Part shown: in pieces, positions 51,552-61,911 of the stretch
Numbering within the stretch: the first letter of the stretch is position 1
Layout of the letters: each line of letters starts with the position of its first letter
Assembly (NCBI GenBank): GCA_038326205.1
Contig: JBBQJV010000006.1
Location: 26,093-90,092, forward strand
Origin: UBA7672 sp038326205
GTDB lineage: Bacteria > Pseudomonadota > Alphaproteobacteria > Caulobacterales > Hyphomonadaceae
Direction of reading: 5' to 3'
Length of the DNA: 64,000 bases
The notes under the pieces: generated by a model
The model's database searches: none
Told to the model about the DNA's origin: nothing
What the model saw: only the letters and a program-made list of their open reading frames with translations
Translations under genes and position numbers: made by a program

Positions 51552-53027
51552 CTAGTCCTCGTAATTGTCGGCGATGAGCCGGTCGAGAATGCGCACGCCC
51601 CAGCCGGTCGCCCAGGTGGGCTCGAGCGGGTTGTCGTGGCCCGGCCGCCAGGCTGTGCCCGCGATATCGAGGTGCGCCCATGCGCGGCCATCGTCGATGA
51701 AGCGCTGCAGGAATTGCGCGGCGGTGATCGAGCCGGCGTTGCCAGCATTGCCTATATTGCGCATGTCGGCGACTTCCGAGTCGATCTGCTTGTCGTAGCC
51801 CGGTCCGAGCGGCAGGCGCCACACAGGTTCACCCTCGGCCTTGCCGGCGGCGGTCAGCTTGGCGACCAGATCGTCATTGTTCGAGAACACGCCCGCATGC
51901 TCGTTGCCGAGCGAGACGATGATGGCGCCGGTCAGCGTCGCGAGATCGACGATCGCCTTCGGATTGTATTTTTTCTGTGCGTACCAGAGCACGTCGCACA
52001 GGACGAGGCGACCTTCGGCGTCGGTGTTCTGGATCTCGATGGTCTTGCCAGAGGCTGATTTCACGACGTCGCCGGGGCGCTGCGCATTGCCGTCCGGCAT
52101 GTTCTCGACGAGGCCGACGAGGCCGATCACGTTGGCTTTCGCCTTGCGCTTTGCGAGCGCGGCCATCGCGCCGACAACAGCTGCCGAGCCCCCCATATCG
52201 CCTTTCATGTCCTGCATGCCGGGGCCAGGCTTCAGCGAGATGCCGCCGGTGTCGAACGTCACGCCCTTGCCGACGAGGGCGACGGGGGCAGCTTTCTTGT
52301 CCTTGCCGCCCATCCATTTGAGTACGCAGAGGCGCGAGCCGCGCACGGAGCCTTGCCCGACGCCGAGCAGCGAGCCCATGCCCAGCTTGGTCATGGCGGC
52401 GACGTCCAGCACGTCGATCTCGAGGCCAAGCTCGCTCAGTTCCTGGATGCGGTCGGCATAGCTTTCCGGGTGCAGGACATTCGGCGGCTCGCTGACGAGG
52501 TTGCGGGCGAGTTCGACACCCTCGGCCTTGGCGGCGAGCGGCGCGTAGTCGGAGCGGGCGCCGGCCGCGCTGTCTGTCACCACCGAGACGCTGGTCAGCG
52601 ACGGCTTCTTCTCGGGCTTCAGCGTCGTGCGGTAGGTATCGAAGCGATAAGCGGCCAGGCGTGCGCCGAGGCCAAGGTTGGCGGCGATCATCCGGTCGGG
52701 TGCGCCGACGATGGCAAGGGCCTTCGCGCCGCTGGTGAGCACGCGCTTTACGATGGATGCGGCAGTTTTCTGCCAGGTGATTTCATTCACAGACGATTTG
52801 CGGCCAACGCCGGCAACCAGAACCCGCGACGCATCGCTCCATTCCGGGGCGAGAATCTCGATCACCTGACCGGGGCCGCCTTTGAACGATCCGGCGGCGA
52901 TGGCGCGTCGGATGGCGGTTTCGGAGGCCTTGTCGAGCGGGGATGCGAATTCGGCGCCCTTGTCGCCCTCATAGGCGAGGTAAGCGATGGCGTCCCCGGT
53001 GGGTTCGGCTGAAAACTTGATCTGCAT
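51552..53027 (-). CDS. pepA: leucyl aminopeptidase (M17)
   Basis: A 491-residue di-metal cytosolic aminopeptidase. Signature segments are GKGVTFDTGGISLKPG (metal and Lys), MKGDMGGSAAV and NTDAEGRLVL (NTDAEGR). All expected metal ligands (Lys, Asp, Asp, Asp, Glu) are in place. It is full length and upstream of holC in one operon. Confidence 0.97.
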   Translation of the reverse strand: MQIKFSAEPTGDAIAYLAYEGDKGAEFASPLDKASETAIRRAIAAGSFKGGPGQVIEILAPEWSDASRVLVAGVGRKSSVNEITWQKTAASIVKRVLTSGAKALAIVGAPDRMIAANLGLGARLAAYRFDTYRTTLKPEKKPSLTSVSVVTDSAAGARSDYAPLAAKAEGVELARNLVSEPPNVLHPESYADRIQELSELGLEIDVLDVAAMTKLGMGSLLGVGQGSVRGSRLCVLKWMGGKDKKAAPVALVGKGVTFDTGGISLKPGPGMQDMKGDMGGSAAVVGAMAALAKRKAKANVIGLVGLVENMPDGNAQRPGDVVKSASGKTIEIQNTDAEGRLVLCDVLWYAQKKYNPKAIVDLATLTGAIIVSLGNEHAGVFSNNDDLVAKLTAAGKAEGEPVWRLPLGPGYDKQIDSEVADMRNIGNAGNAGSITAAQFLQRFIDDGRAWAHLDIAGTAWRPGHDNPLEPTWATGWGVRILDRLIADNYED

Positions 53028-53167
53028 GGGGAAAGTACTGTCCTGAGTATTGACTACATATGGTCATCGACGAATAGCCCGGACGCCGTTAGCACTGGAC
53101 CGGGTCACAAGCCCATGTCGTCACGGGTCCATGTCGCGGACGGATAAGCGCCGAACCGGGTTTTCGC

Positions 53168-54307
53168 ATGTCAGGGTTTCAACGCTATCTTTTTCGTAAC
53201 GTGTTGAGAACCCTCATCGCGATCGTGGGCGGTCTTGCTCTTATCGCCCTTCTGACACAAGGCCTCAGCCAGATACAGGACACCATCGTCCAGAATCGCC
53301 AGTCCATGCTGGCTTTCCTCTGGGTTTCGGTGCTGGCGACGCCGCAAATAGTCGCGCTGCTGATGCCGATCGCCCTGTTCATAGCGACGGCAGCCGCTCT
53401 CAATGTCTCTCATCGCGAGAATGAGATCGTGGTCGCCCAGGCGTCCGGCATGACCAACTGGCAGGTCGCCTCGCCCGTCTTGAGGCTCGCCACGCTGGCA
53501 GCGATTCTCCATCTCGGCATGAACCTGTGGATAGCGCCGACCGCTTCGCGCGAATTGCGCACCACCCTCACAACCGCCTCTACCAACCTCGCCTCCTCGC
53601 TCGTGCGCGAAGGCACGTTCATGACCTACAGCGACGGGCTGACCACCTTCGCGGGCAACGTCAACAATTCGGAGATCACGTTTCTCGTCGCCAATGACAG
53701 CCGTAATCCGAAGAACGAGGTGACCTACATCGCCAAGTCGGCATTCGTGACGGACATCGAAGGCAAGCCCGCCCTCGTGCTGCGCGACGGACAGCGCCAA
53801 TCTGTGCGACCCAGCGGGGCGCTTGAATCGCTCACCTTCCAGCAATCGCCGCTGGAGCTTGGCGCCTTCGTCAACGACCAGAAAGCCGTGATCCTTGAAG
53901 AGTCTGACCGCTACCTGCCGGAGCTATTCTTTCCTGACATGACCAACCACTACGACAACAGGAACGTCGATTCCCTGCTCGCCGAAGGCCACGCACGCAT
54001 CGCAACGCCGCTGCTCAACGTCGCCATGGCTATGATTGCGATCTTCGCGGTGCTCGGCGGAGACTTCAGCCGGCGCGGCTATGCTCGCCGCATTGCCATC
54101 GCATCTGGCGGCGCGCTGGTGCTGCGGCTTGCCGGGTTCTGGGCGACGTCTGCCGCCTCCAAGGAACCAGCGCTTAACGTTCTGCAGTACGGCCTTCCGA
54201 TATTTGTGATCCTGCTGATCGGTTTCATGTTCTTCATCCAGCCAATCCTGAAGCGCCGGCGGATCGTGATGCGAGCGCCCGCGCGCGAGCTGGTGGGGCC
54301 GATCTGA
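53168..54307 (+). CDS. lptF: LPS export ABC transporter permease LptF
   Basis: A 379-residue inner-membrane permease of the LptBFG complex that extracts LPS for transport to the outer membrane. It has N-terminal helices (LFRNVLRTLIAIVGG, then further segments), a large periplasmic beta-jellyroll domain in the middle, and two C-terminal helices. MSGFQRYLFRNVL is the typical start. It is followed after one base by lptG, in the lptF-lptG-lptD-surA-pdxA-rsmA cluster. Confidence 0.94.
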   Translation: MSGFQRYLFRNVLRTLIAIVGGLALIALLTQGLSQIQDTIVQNRQSMLAFLWVSVLATPQIVALLMPIALFIATAAALNVSHRENEIVVAQASGMTNWQVASPVLRLATLAAILHLGMNLWIAPTASRELRTTLTTASTNLASSLVREGTFMTYSDGLTTFAGNVNNSEITFLVANDSRNPKNEVTYIAKSAFVTDIEGKPALVLRDGQRQSVRPSGALESLTFQQSPLELGAFVNDQKAVILEESDRYLPELFFPDMTNHYDNRNVDSLLAEGHARIATPLLNVAMAMIAIFAVLGGDFSRRGYARRIAIASGGALVLRLAGFWATSAASKEPALNVLQYGLPIFVILLIGFMFFIQPILKRRRIVMRAPARELVGPI

Positions 54308-54308
54308 C

Positions 54309-55451
54309 ATGGTGATCGCAGGCCGGATCCAGCGTTATGTTTTCAGGGAATGCGTCACGTCGCTGGTGTTGACGCTCGGCATCATACTGCTCGCCATCGT
54401 GTTGGTCGATGTGGTCGAGCAGATGCGCACGATCGGCGCCCGCTCGCAGATCGGCATCGACACCGCCTTCACGCTCACACTGATGAAGACGCCGGGGCTG
54501 ATCCTGGAAACCCTGCCCTTCGCCATGCTGGTGGGCTCGATCCTGACCTATTCGCAGCTCAGCCGCCGCAGCGAGATCCCGGCGATCCGCGCCGCCGGCG
54601 TATCGGCGTGGCGCTTTCTTGGGCCGGTCATGGTGTTGTCCCTTCTCATCGGCGTCCTGATGGTAACCGTGCTCGACCCGCTGGCCACCCGGCTCAACGC
54701 AGATTTCGAAGCAACGCGTGCGCGCCTGCTTGGCGGGACCGCGCCTGTAAAAACCGGTGTCTGGCTCAGTCAGGGTGATCTTCAGGCCGGCGCAGACGCG
54801 GCGCCGACCGCCCTGCCCTCGAGCAATCAGCAGGCGATCATCCATGGTCGGCGCGTGGTCAATCGCGGCCAGGCGCTGGAGAGCGTTACTTTCTGGTATT
54901 TCCGCCCCGGCCCCGGCGGTCCTTCAGATCGTGAGTTCACTCATCGCATCGACGCCAAGCGCGCGGAACTCACGCCGGGCTTCTGGCAGCTGACGGGCGT
55001 CGTTGAAAATCGCCTGGGCGGCGAAATCCAGCGCACCGATACGCTCGCCCTACCGACAAATCTCAGCGGCGACACGCTGTTGTCGCGCTTCGCGTCCTCG
55101 AAAACGATTCCTTTCTGGGATCTTCCTTCCTTCATCGAGGCCGGCAAAGCGGCGGGCATGGAAACGGGGGACTATGTCCTCAAATACAACACCCTCCTGG
55201 CGACACCGTTGTTTATGCTAGCCATGGCCTTGATTGGAGCGGTGGTGTGTTTGAGACTGGCGCGGGCGGGGGGATTGTCGCGGCTGGTGGGAGCTGGGGC
55301 GCTGGCGGGGTTCGTCCTTTACTTCGCCAATCGTCTCGCTGCCGGCATGGCCGCTTCCGGGGCGACACCGCCTGAGGCGGCGGCGTGGTGCCCGCCCCTG
55401 TTCGCCCTATTCGCTGTATTAACTCTCTTGGCCCACGCTGAAGACGGTTGA
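54309..55451 (+). CDS. lptG: LPS export ABC transporter permease LptG
   Basis: A 380-residue partner of LptF with six expected membrane helices and a periplasmic jellyroll domain. RYVFRECVTSLVLTLG opens helix one. TLPFAMLVGSILTYSQLSRRSE carries the coupling helix that contacts LptB. It starts one base after lptF. Full length. Confidence 0.94.
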   Translation: MVIAGRIQRYVFRECVTSLVLTLGIILLAIVLVDVVEQMRTIGARSQIGIDTAFTLTLMKTPGLILETLPFAMLVGSILTYSQLSRRSEIPAIRAAGVSAWRFLGPVMVLSLLIGVLMVTVLDPLATRLNADFEATRARLLGGTAPVKTGVWLSQGDLQAGADAAPTALPSSNQQAIIHGRRVVNRGQALESVTFWYFRPGPGGPSDREFTHRIDAKRAELTPGFWQLTGVVENRLGGEIQRTDTLALPTNLSGDTLLSRFASSKTIPFWDLPSFIEAGKAAGMETGDYVLKYNTLLATPLFMLAMALIGAVVCLRLARAGGLSRLVGAGALAGFVLYFANRLAAGMAASGATPPEAAAWCPPLFALFAVLTLLAHAEDG

Positions 55452-55584
55452 GCTATTTGTGGCTTCCGGGTCGCTTTCCGCACTGGATTGCGACAATACC
55501 AGCGTCCGGCTTTACGCCCCGCCGGGCTTTGCGTATCGGTTCAAAGCTGGGAGTCGCTCGCAACGGGTTCGCGAGGGGAGAGTC

Positions 55585-57918
55585 ATGGTTTTGCGGCTAA
55601 GCTGCCTGGCCTCGGTCGCATTCGCCGCCCTCAGCCTGAGTGCGCCTGCGTTGGCTCAGGTAAATCAGACCTCTCCGAACCCCACATCCCCGAATCCGAC
55701 GCCGCCCAATCCGGCCACTTCGGGCGCTGCGACGTCGAACGATGCAGTTCCGATCACCAACGCGGGCCAGCCCGCCGCGCAGGATGACGAAGTCATTCTG
55801 AAAGCGGATCAGTTCGAGGAAAATCGCGACACCAGCGTCATCACCGCATCAGGCAATGTCGAGATTCGCGTCGGCGCACGTACGCTGAAGGCCGACAAGG
55901 TTGTTTACGACCGGGTCAACGAAACGGTTCGCGCGCAGGGCCGCGTCCAGATCACGGACGACAACGGACAGGTGCAGTTCGCCGACGAGATCGAGGCCGA
56001 CCAGGATTTCCGCAATGGCTTCGCCACGCGCTTCTCCGCCCGCATGGGTCAGAACGGCGTGGTTACGGCTTCCTCCGCCGTACGGTCTGATGGTACACGA
56101 AACTCGCTCGAGCAGGTGATCTTCACCAACTGCCCGATCTGCGAAGAGAAGGGCTCCGACCCGACATGGGCTCTTCGTGCGCGCCGGGCCACGCTCGACC
56201 AGAACGACCAGATGATTTCGTATCAGGACGCCGTGCTCGAACTCGGCGGCCTGCCGGTGCTCTACATTCCCTGGTTCGCCCATCCCGATCCGAATTCTGA
56301 ACGCCGCTCGGGCCTGCTGATTCCGGACGCGGGCGTGTCGTCCCGGCTCGGCGCCTTCTACGAACAGCCCTACCTGTTCGTGCTGTCCCCGTCCGAAGAC
56401 GTCGTCGTTGCGCCGATGCTGTCGACCAACGTCAATCCGCTGGTGAAGGTCGACTATCGCCGCCGCTTCTTCTCCGGGGTTGTCGAGGCGCAGGGCAGCT
56501 TCACGCACGAGCAGGAGTTCAACTCAGACGGCGACAAGTTCGGCGACGACACCTGGCGCAGCCACCTCTACGCAGTCGGCAAGTTCGATATCAGCAAGGA
56601 ATGGCAATGGGGCTTCGGCATCGAGTCGCAGACCGACGATCTGTATGACCTGCGCTATGATATCGACGGCGAGAACGAACTGCGCGGCCTGATCGCGAGC
56701 CAGCCCCGCCAGCTTCTGACCCAACTCTACACCACGATACAGGAGCCTGACTTCTACTTCGAAGCCGGAACATTCCTGTTCCAAGGCCTGCGCGCTACGG
56801 ACATCGACAGCCAGATCCCGACGGTTGCGCCCTCGCTGTTCACGCAGAAAATTTTCGATCTCGGCGAGGCGGGCCAGATCACGACTGATTTCAGCGCCGT
56901 CGCGCTGTTCCGCAATGATGTGCAGTTGCTCCCGACCGGGCAGGCGCCCGGTGGTCCACTGCCGACCACCCGTCCAGCGCTCGATACGGCGCGTGCGACG
57001 GCGTCGGTTGAATACGGCTCGCAGTTCATCTTCGGACCCGGCCTCGTGTTCGCGCCTTTCGCTTCAGGCCGTGGCGACGTCTATCGCATTGATGATGGCA
57101 GCGCTGCAGGGGCGCAGGACCTGTCGCGCTTTCTCGGCGTCGCCGGTGGACAGATCAGCTACCCACTTATCAGCCGCTCGCCGGGCATGGATATCATCAT
57201 CGAGCCGATCGTGATGGCAGCCTACGGCACGCCGGACGCAAACAACCCAATCATTCCGAACGAAGACTCGCTGGTGTTCGAAGCAGACGAGACAAACCTG
57301 TTCAAGCCTAGCGCCGTCACGAACTATGATCTCTGGGAGGGCGGCGCACGCGCAGCTGTCGGCGTAAACGCCACAGCTCAGATCGGCAAGGATTTCGAAC
57401 TGTCCGCCCTCGTTGGCCGCCGCTGGCGCGAGGATGCCGACCCGGCCTTCAACCAACTCAGCAACCTGTCGGGCGAGAACTCGGACTATGTCGCCTCGGT
57501 CCGCGCCGACCTTGCGAACGTGGTCGATGTCGGCGCGCGCTTCCGCATGAATGATGACCTTTCGATCAACCGAATTGATCTCGATGCCGGGGTCAACATC
57601 TGGGCCATACGGGGCGATGCCCGCTACTTCAAGGTTTCCGAGACGCCGACCGGGGCCGAGGACGAAGGCATTGTCTGGAACGGTTCGCTGTCCTTCGACA
57701 ACCATTGGGCCGCCGTGATCAAGCAGGCGCGCAATATTACCCAGAATGACGACATCAAGCTGTCCCTCGGGGTTCGCTATCAGGACGAGTGTTCTTACTT
57801 CCTGCTGGCGTATGAGCGTTCCGGCGGCCGTGACCGCACGCTCGGCCCATCCGAGGCGATTCGGTTCACCTTCGCCCTGACCGGCCTTGGCGGCGGCGCA
57901 GACGGCAACAGGTACTGA
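55585..57918 (+). CDS. lptD: outer-membrane LPS assembly protein LptD
   Basis: A 777-residue beta-barrel that inserts LPS into the outer leaflet. The signal peptide ends near ALAQ. Low-complexity NPTSPNPTPPNP repeats follow. An LptA-like jellyroll (about 85-200: NVEIRVGARTLKADKVVYDR) precedes the 26-strand barrel. GGGGAGAG before ATG 55585 fixes the start. An upstream extension to 55459 is not signal-like. It follows lptG by 133 bases. Confidence 0.92.
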   Translation: MVLRLSCLASVAFAALSLSAPALAQVNQTSPNPTSPNPTPPNPATSGAATSNDAVPITNAGQPAAQDDEVILKADQFEENRDTSVITASGNVEIRVGARTLKADKVVYDRVNETVRAQGRVQITDDNGQVQFADEIEADQDFRNGFATRFSARMGQNGVVTASSAVRSDGTRNSLEQVIFTNCPICEEKGSDPTWALRARRATLDQNDQMISYQDAVLELGGLPVLYIPWFAHPDPNSERRSGLLIPDAGVSSRLGAFYEQPYLFVLSPSEDVVVAPMLSTNVNPLVKVDYRRRFFSGVVEAQGSFTHEQEFNSDGDKFGDDTWRSHLYAVGKFDISKEWQWGFGIESQTDDLYDLRYDIDGENELRGLIASQPRQLLTQLYTTIQEPDFYFEAGTFLFQGLRATDIDSQIPTVAPSLFTQKIFDLGEAGQITTDFSAVALFRNDVQLLPTGQAPGGPLPTTRPALDTARATASVEYGSQFIFGPGLVFAPFASGRGDVYRIDDGSAAGAQDLSRFLGVAGGQISYPLISRSPGMDIIIEPIVMAAYGTPDANNPIIPNEDSLVFEADETNLFKPSAVTNYDLWEGGARAAVGVNATAQIGKDFELSALVGRRWREDADPAFNQLSNLSGENSDYVASVRADLANVVDVGARFRMNDDLSINRIDLDAGVNIWAIRGDARYFKVSETPTGAEDEGIVWNGSLSFDNHWAAVIKQARNITQNDDIKLSLGVRYQDECSYFLLAYERSGGRDRTLGPSEAIRFTFALTGLGGGADGNRY

Positions 57919-58069
57919 CCCCACGACCAGCTGACCCCACTGTCGCAGGCTGCTTCCGCAGGCTGTCTTTTGCTGCCATCACCCGGTATATCGGCATTCG
58001 GCGGCCCCTCGGGATGGCCATGTTTTTGCCTTCACCCTGGATCAGGGTAGAGGGCCTTAGGGTGACCTG

Positions 58070-59371
58070 ATGAAACGACTTCTCGCGATCGCGCTTGCGG
58101 CAACCGTGGCCGGCTCCGGCCTGGCGGCGCAAAACATGTCGGCAGCGGCACAGCAGACGGCACAGCCCTCCCAGCCGACGGCAGCGTCGCGCGGACGTAC
58201 GGTGGACGGCGTGATGGCCAGCGTGAACGATCAGGTGATTTCGCATTCCGACGTGCGGAACCGGATGCGTTGGATGATGCTGCGCTTCGCTGAGCCGCCA
58301 AAAGACGAGAAGATTCTTCTCGAACTCCAGAACCAAGCACTCGAGAGCCTAATCGATGAGAAGGTGCAGGCCTCGGAATTCCACAAGCTGGTGAAGGACG
58401 CAAAGTTCTCGAAGGAAGAGATCGACGAAGCCGTCGCCGACGTCGCGCGCCAGTACCGCATGTCACCCGAACAGTTCGCCCAAGCGCTCGGCCAGGCGGG
58501 CATTCCGATGCAGCACATCCGCGACATGGAAGAAGCGTCGATCGCGTGGAGCAACCTTATCCGCGGTAAGTATTACAAGACCGTCCGCGTTTCCGACCTG
58601 CGCGTCGACGAGATGCTTCACCGCCTCAAGACAAGCCTCGATAAGCCGCAATACCGGCTGGCTGAAATTTTCCTCTACGCGCCCGACCAGGCTTCGCGCG
58701 ATATGGCCATGGAACGGGCCACCACTATCATCAAGAACGTGAAAGAGGGCGCCGATTTTTCCGCCCTCGCCGAGCAGTTCTCTGCCGCCCCCTCCGCCTC
58801 CGCCGGCGGCGACCTAAACTGGCTCTCTCCCGGCGACATGCGCCCGGAAGTCGCCGAAGCCGTGCTGAAAGCGCCAGCGCCGCCGATCGTGCTGGCCCCG
58901 ATCGAAAGCGAAGGAGGCATCTACGTCATCGCCCTGACCGGCAAGCGTGAACCGTCCGATCCCACCAAGTCTACCATCCTCGATATGGAACAGTTCGTCG
59001 CGCGCGGCGAAGGCTCTACCGCCAAACTCGAAGCGTTGAAGGTGAAAGCACCGACCTGCGGCGACCTCAACAAGGCGATGGAAGCCGTCGAGGGCGTCAC
59101 CCGCACACCGATGAAGAATGTCGGCATTTCGCAGATCGCGCCGCAATATCGCGCGCCTCTCGACGGCCTCACAACCAACCAGTCGACCAGCATCATCGAC
59201 ACGGCCGATGGTGGGAAGATGGTGTTTTTCGTCTGTGCGACACGCTCGGGCGACGCCGACCTGCCCTCGCGCGATGAGATCAAGGACCGCTTGTTCAACC
59301 AGGAACTTGCCCTGGTGGCCGAGCGCTACCTGCGCGACCTCAAGCGCGAGGCGACGGTCGTCCGTCGCTAG
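58070..59371 (+). CDS. surA: SurA-like periplasmic chaperone / peptidyl-prolyl isomerase
   Basis: A 433-residue chaperone for outer-membrane proteins. After a signal peptide (ALAATVAGSGLAA), the N-terminal chaperone domain has DGVMASVNDQVISHSDVRNR. A parvulin-like PPIase domain follows (about 200-290: YRLAEIFLYAPDQ, FSALAEQFSAAPSASAGGDLN), then a C-terminal domain. There is one parvulin domain where E. coli SurA has two. It lies between lptD and pdxA, as in E. coli. Confidence 0.88.
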   Translation: MKRLLAIALAATVAGSGLAAQNMSAAAQQTAQPSQPTAASRGRTVDGVMASVNDQVISHSDVRNRMRWMMLRFAEPPKDEKILLELQNQALESLIDEKVQASEFHKLVKDAKFSKEEIDEAVADVARQYRMSPEQFAQALGQAGIPMQHIRDMEEASIAWSNLIRGKYYKTVRVSDLRVDEMLHRLKTSLDKPQYRLAEIFLYAPDQASRDMAMERATTIIKNVKEGADFSALAEQFSAAPSASAGGDLNWLSPGDMRPEVAEAVLKAPAPPIVLAPIESEGGIYVIALTGKREPSDPTKSTILDMEQFVARGEGSTAKLEALKVKAPTCGDLNKAMEAVEGVTRTPMKNVGISQIAPQYRAPLDGLTTNQSTSIIDTADGGKMVFFVCATRSGDADLPSRDEIKDRLFNQELALVAERYLRDLKREATVVRR

Positions 59372-59375
59372 CCTG

Positions 59376-60395
59376 ATGTCGGGGGACGAACTTCCGATCG
59401 CAATGACAATGGGCGACCCTGCCGGGGTCGGCCCCATCATTGCGGCCAAGGCATATGAAGTGGTGTGGGCCCGCGACGGCCGCCCGTTCTATGTCATCGC
59501 GGCGCCGGGTGCGCTGGACCACACCGGTTCGACTGTCGCGCCGATCTCCGAACCTTCCGAGGCCCGCCAGGCTTTCGCCGACGGCCTGCCCGTCCTCTCT
59601 TTGCCGGTGGCGGCAATAACGCTGCGGCCTGGCGAAGCTGATCCTGCAACGGCCCCTGCCATCATCGACTCGATCCGGATTGCGGTTGAACATACGCGGG
59701 CGGGCAAGGCGGCGGCGGTCGTCACCAACCCGATCGCCAAGGCGTTGCTCTATCGCGCCGGGTTCACGCATCCGGGGCATACAGAGTATCTTGCGGAACT
59801 TGCGGCAGATGGTGGGGCGGCGCCACGTCCGATCATGATGCTGGTTGGCGGCGGATTGCGCGTCGCGCTGGTCACCATTCATCGTCCACTCGCCAGTGTT
59901 GTTTTGGCGCTGACCACTGACCTCATCGCCGAGACCGGTCGCATCGTGCACGCGGCTCTGAAGCGTGACTTCGGCCTGCTCAATCCGCGTATCGGGCTTT
60001 GCGGCGTCAATCCGCATGCTGGCGAGGACGGCGAGATTGGCCGCGAAGAGATCGACATTATCAATCCTGCGGCTGAGCGGCTCCGGGCTGAGGGCATCCA
60101 CATCAGCGACGCGCGGCCCGGCGACACCATCTTTCACGAACAGCGTGGCGGACGGTGGGATGCGGTCGTGGCGATGTATCACGATCAGGGCCTGATCCCG
60201 GTCAAGACGCTGGATATGTGGGGCGGGGTCAACGTCACGCTCGGCCTGCCGTTCATCCGAACGTCGCCCGACCACGGCGTCGCGTACGACGCCGCCGCGT
60301 CCGGACAGGCTCGCGCGGACAGCCTGATCGCGGCGCTCGACCTCGCCGACCAGATGGCGAAGGCGCGCGGCCCCCAGATTCAAGCCAAGTCATGA
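59376..60395 (+). CDS. pdxA: 4-hydroxythreonine-4-phosphate dehydrogenase
   Basis: A 339-residue NAD-dependent enzyme of pyridoxal phosphate synthesis. Signature segments are MTMGDPAGVGP, TNPIAKALLYRAGFTHPGHTEYLA with the metal-binding His, and MYHDQGLIPVK. It starts four bases after the surA stop and overlaps rsmA by four bases (ATGA). pdxJ is not in the window. Confidence 0.95.
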   Translation: MSGDELPIAMTMGDPAGVGPIIAAKAYEVVWARDGRPFYVIAAPGALDHTGSTVAPISEPSEARQAFADGLPVLSLPVAAITLRPGEADPATAPAIIDSIRIAVEHTRAGKAAAVVTNPIAKALLYRAGFTHPGHTEYLAELAADGGAAPRPIMMLVGGGLRVALVTIHRPLASVVLALTTDLIAETGRIVHAALKRDFGLLNPRIGLCGVNPHAGEDGEIGREEIDIINPAAERLRAEGIHISDARPGDTIFHEQRGGRWDAVVAMYHDQGLIPVKTLDMWGGVNVTLGLPFIRTSPDHGVAYDAAASGQARADSLIAALDLADQMAKARGPQIQAKS

Positions 60396-61219
60396 GTACG
60401 CCGCTCACTCCCGGTGCAGCCAAGAAGTCGCTTGGCCAGCACTTCCTGTTCGATCCGTCGATCCTGAAGCGCGTCGCCAATGCGGGCGGGGCGGTTGAAG
60501 GCAAAACCGTGATCGAGGTCGGCCCCGGACCGGGCGGGCTTACGCGCGCCTTGCTGGACAGCGGCGTAGCGAAGCTGATCGCGATCGAACTCGATGATCG
60601 TTTTGCAGAGGGTCTTTCGTTGTGGCCGGAAGCGCGCATCATGCAGGGGCAGCAGGCACGCCTCCACGTGCATCATGGCGACGCAATGCGCGCCAACATA
60701 CCAGAACTGATCTCGAAGGTGGGCGGCGAGTCTCCCGCGATGATCGTCGCCAACCTGCCCTACAATGTCGGCACGCCGATGCTGGTCGAATGGCTGAAAG
60801 CCGGAAGCTGGCGCGGTACGATGGTGCTGATGTTCCAGAAGGAAGTGGCGCTGCGCATTTGCGCCGCAGCCAACGACGAACATTATGGCCGCCTCGCCGT
60901 GCTGTGCCAGGCGGTAACCCGCCCACGTCTTGCGATCATGCTTCCGCCGGGCGCATTCCGTCCGCCGCCGAAAGTGGACAGCGCGGTCGTGGTGCTAGAG
61001 CCGCTGCCCGAAGCGGAGGCATTCGCGGATCTCTCTAGCCTCGAGAAGATCACCGCCTCAGCGTTCGGTCAGCGTCGCAAGATGCTGCGTGCGGCGCTGA
61101 AGTCCCTGCCGGGCGCGGTGGAAGCGCTCGAAGCATCAGGCATCGATCCGACGCGGCGGGCGGAGACGCTGACACAGGCGGAGTTCCGGGTTTTGACGAA
61201 GGCGTGGCGCGGCGCTTAG
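60392..61219 (+). CDS. rsmA: 16S rRNA dimethyltransferase RsmA (KsgA)
   Basis: A 275-residue SAM enzyme that dimethylates two adjacent adenines (A1518/A1519) late in 30S assembly. The motifs KSLGQHFLFDP, EVGPGPGGLTRALL and NLPYNVGTPMLVEW (catalytic NLPY) are visible. It overlaps the pdxA stop by four bases at its start. Its stop codon overlaps the convergent gmk stop. Confidence 0.96.
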   Translation: MSTPLTPGAAKKSLGQHFLFDPSILKRVANAGGAVEGKTVIEVGPGPGGLTRALLDSGVAKLIAIELDDRFAEGLSLWPEARIMQGQQARLHVHHGDAMRANIPELISKVGGESPAMIVANLPYNVGTPMLVEWLKAGSWRGTMVLMFQKEVALRICAAANDEHYGRLAVLCQAVTRPRLAIMLPPGAFRPPPKVDSAVVVLEPLPEAEAFADLSSLEKITASAFGQRRKMLRAALKSLPGAVEALEASGIDPTRRAETLTQAEFRVLTKAWRGA

Positions 61220-61911
61220 TGCCCCTCGCCGGTTGCGCTGCCGCTCTGCGTCTTGGTCGCGACCTTGGCGTTCTTGAGCAGCTGGTCGACCATGATGCCC
61301 AGCGATGCGCGGGCGCGCTTGTTACGCTCGGTATAGAGAATGGAGCGAACCTCTGCGAACGCGGCATCGAGGTCGTCATTGACGATGGCGTAGTCGTACT
61401 CGCCCCAGCGCAGGATATCCTGACCGGCGCCGTCAAGACGGCTCTGCACCGACTTCTCGTCGGCGCCCGGCCGACCCTCCAGCCGCCGCTTTAGCTGCGC
61501 CAGTGAGGGGGGGAGGATAAACACGGACACCACGTCGCCGGGACGGATTGTCTTCAGGGCGCGGGCGCCTTGCCAGTCGACATCGAACACGACATCCATG
61601 CCGGCGACCAGCCGGGCTTCGACTTCGCTGCGCGGTGTGCCGTAGAAATTCTTGAACACTTTCGCCCATTCGAGGAAATCGTCGCGATCGATCATGTCCT
61701 CGAAATCGGCGACCGAACGGAAATGATAGTCGACTGCATCCGTCTCGCCCGGCCGGGGCGAGCGTGTCGTGGCCGAAACCGACAACTCAACGCCCGGCAC
61801 TTCGGAGATCAGGCGCCGGCACAGCGTTGTCTTGCCTGCGCCCGACGGGCTGGAAATCACGAACATGATCCCGCGGCGTGGGCGCTGATGGTTGAGGCCG
61901 TCACTCGACAT
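61216..61911 (-). CDS. gmk: guanylate kinase
   Basis: A 231-residue kinase converting GMP to GDP. The P-loop is SSPSGAGKTTLCRRL, GMP-binding residues lie in TTRSPRPGE and DYHF, and FYGTPR follows. The C-terminus extends about 20 residues beyond E. coli Gmk. It overlaps yicC at its start by 11 bases and rsmA at its end by four. Confidence 0.96.
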   Translation of the reverse strand: MSSDGLNHQRPRRGIMFVISSPSGAGKTTLCRRLISEVPGVELSVSATTRSPRPGETDAVDYHFRSVADFEDMIDRDDFLEWAKVFKNFYGTPRSEVEARLVAGMDVVFDVDWQGARALKTIRPGDVVSVFILPPSLAQLKRRLEGRPGADEKSVQSRLDGAGQDILRWGEYDYAIVNDDLDAAFAEVRSILYTERNKRARASLGIMVDQLLKNAKVATKTQSGSATGEGH

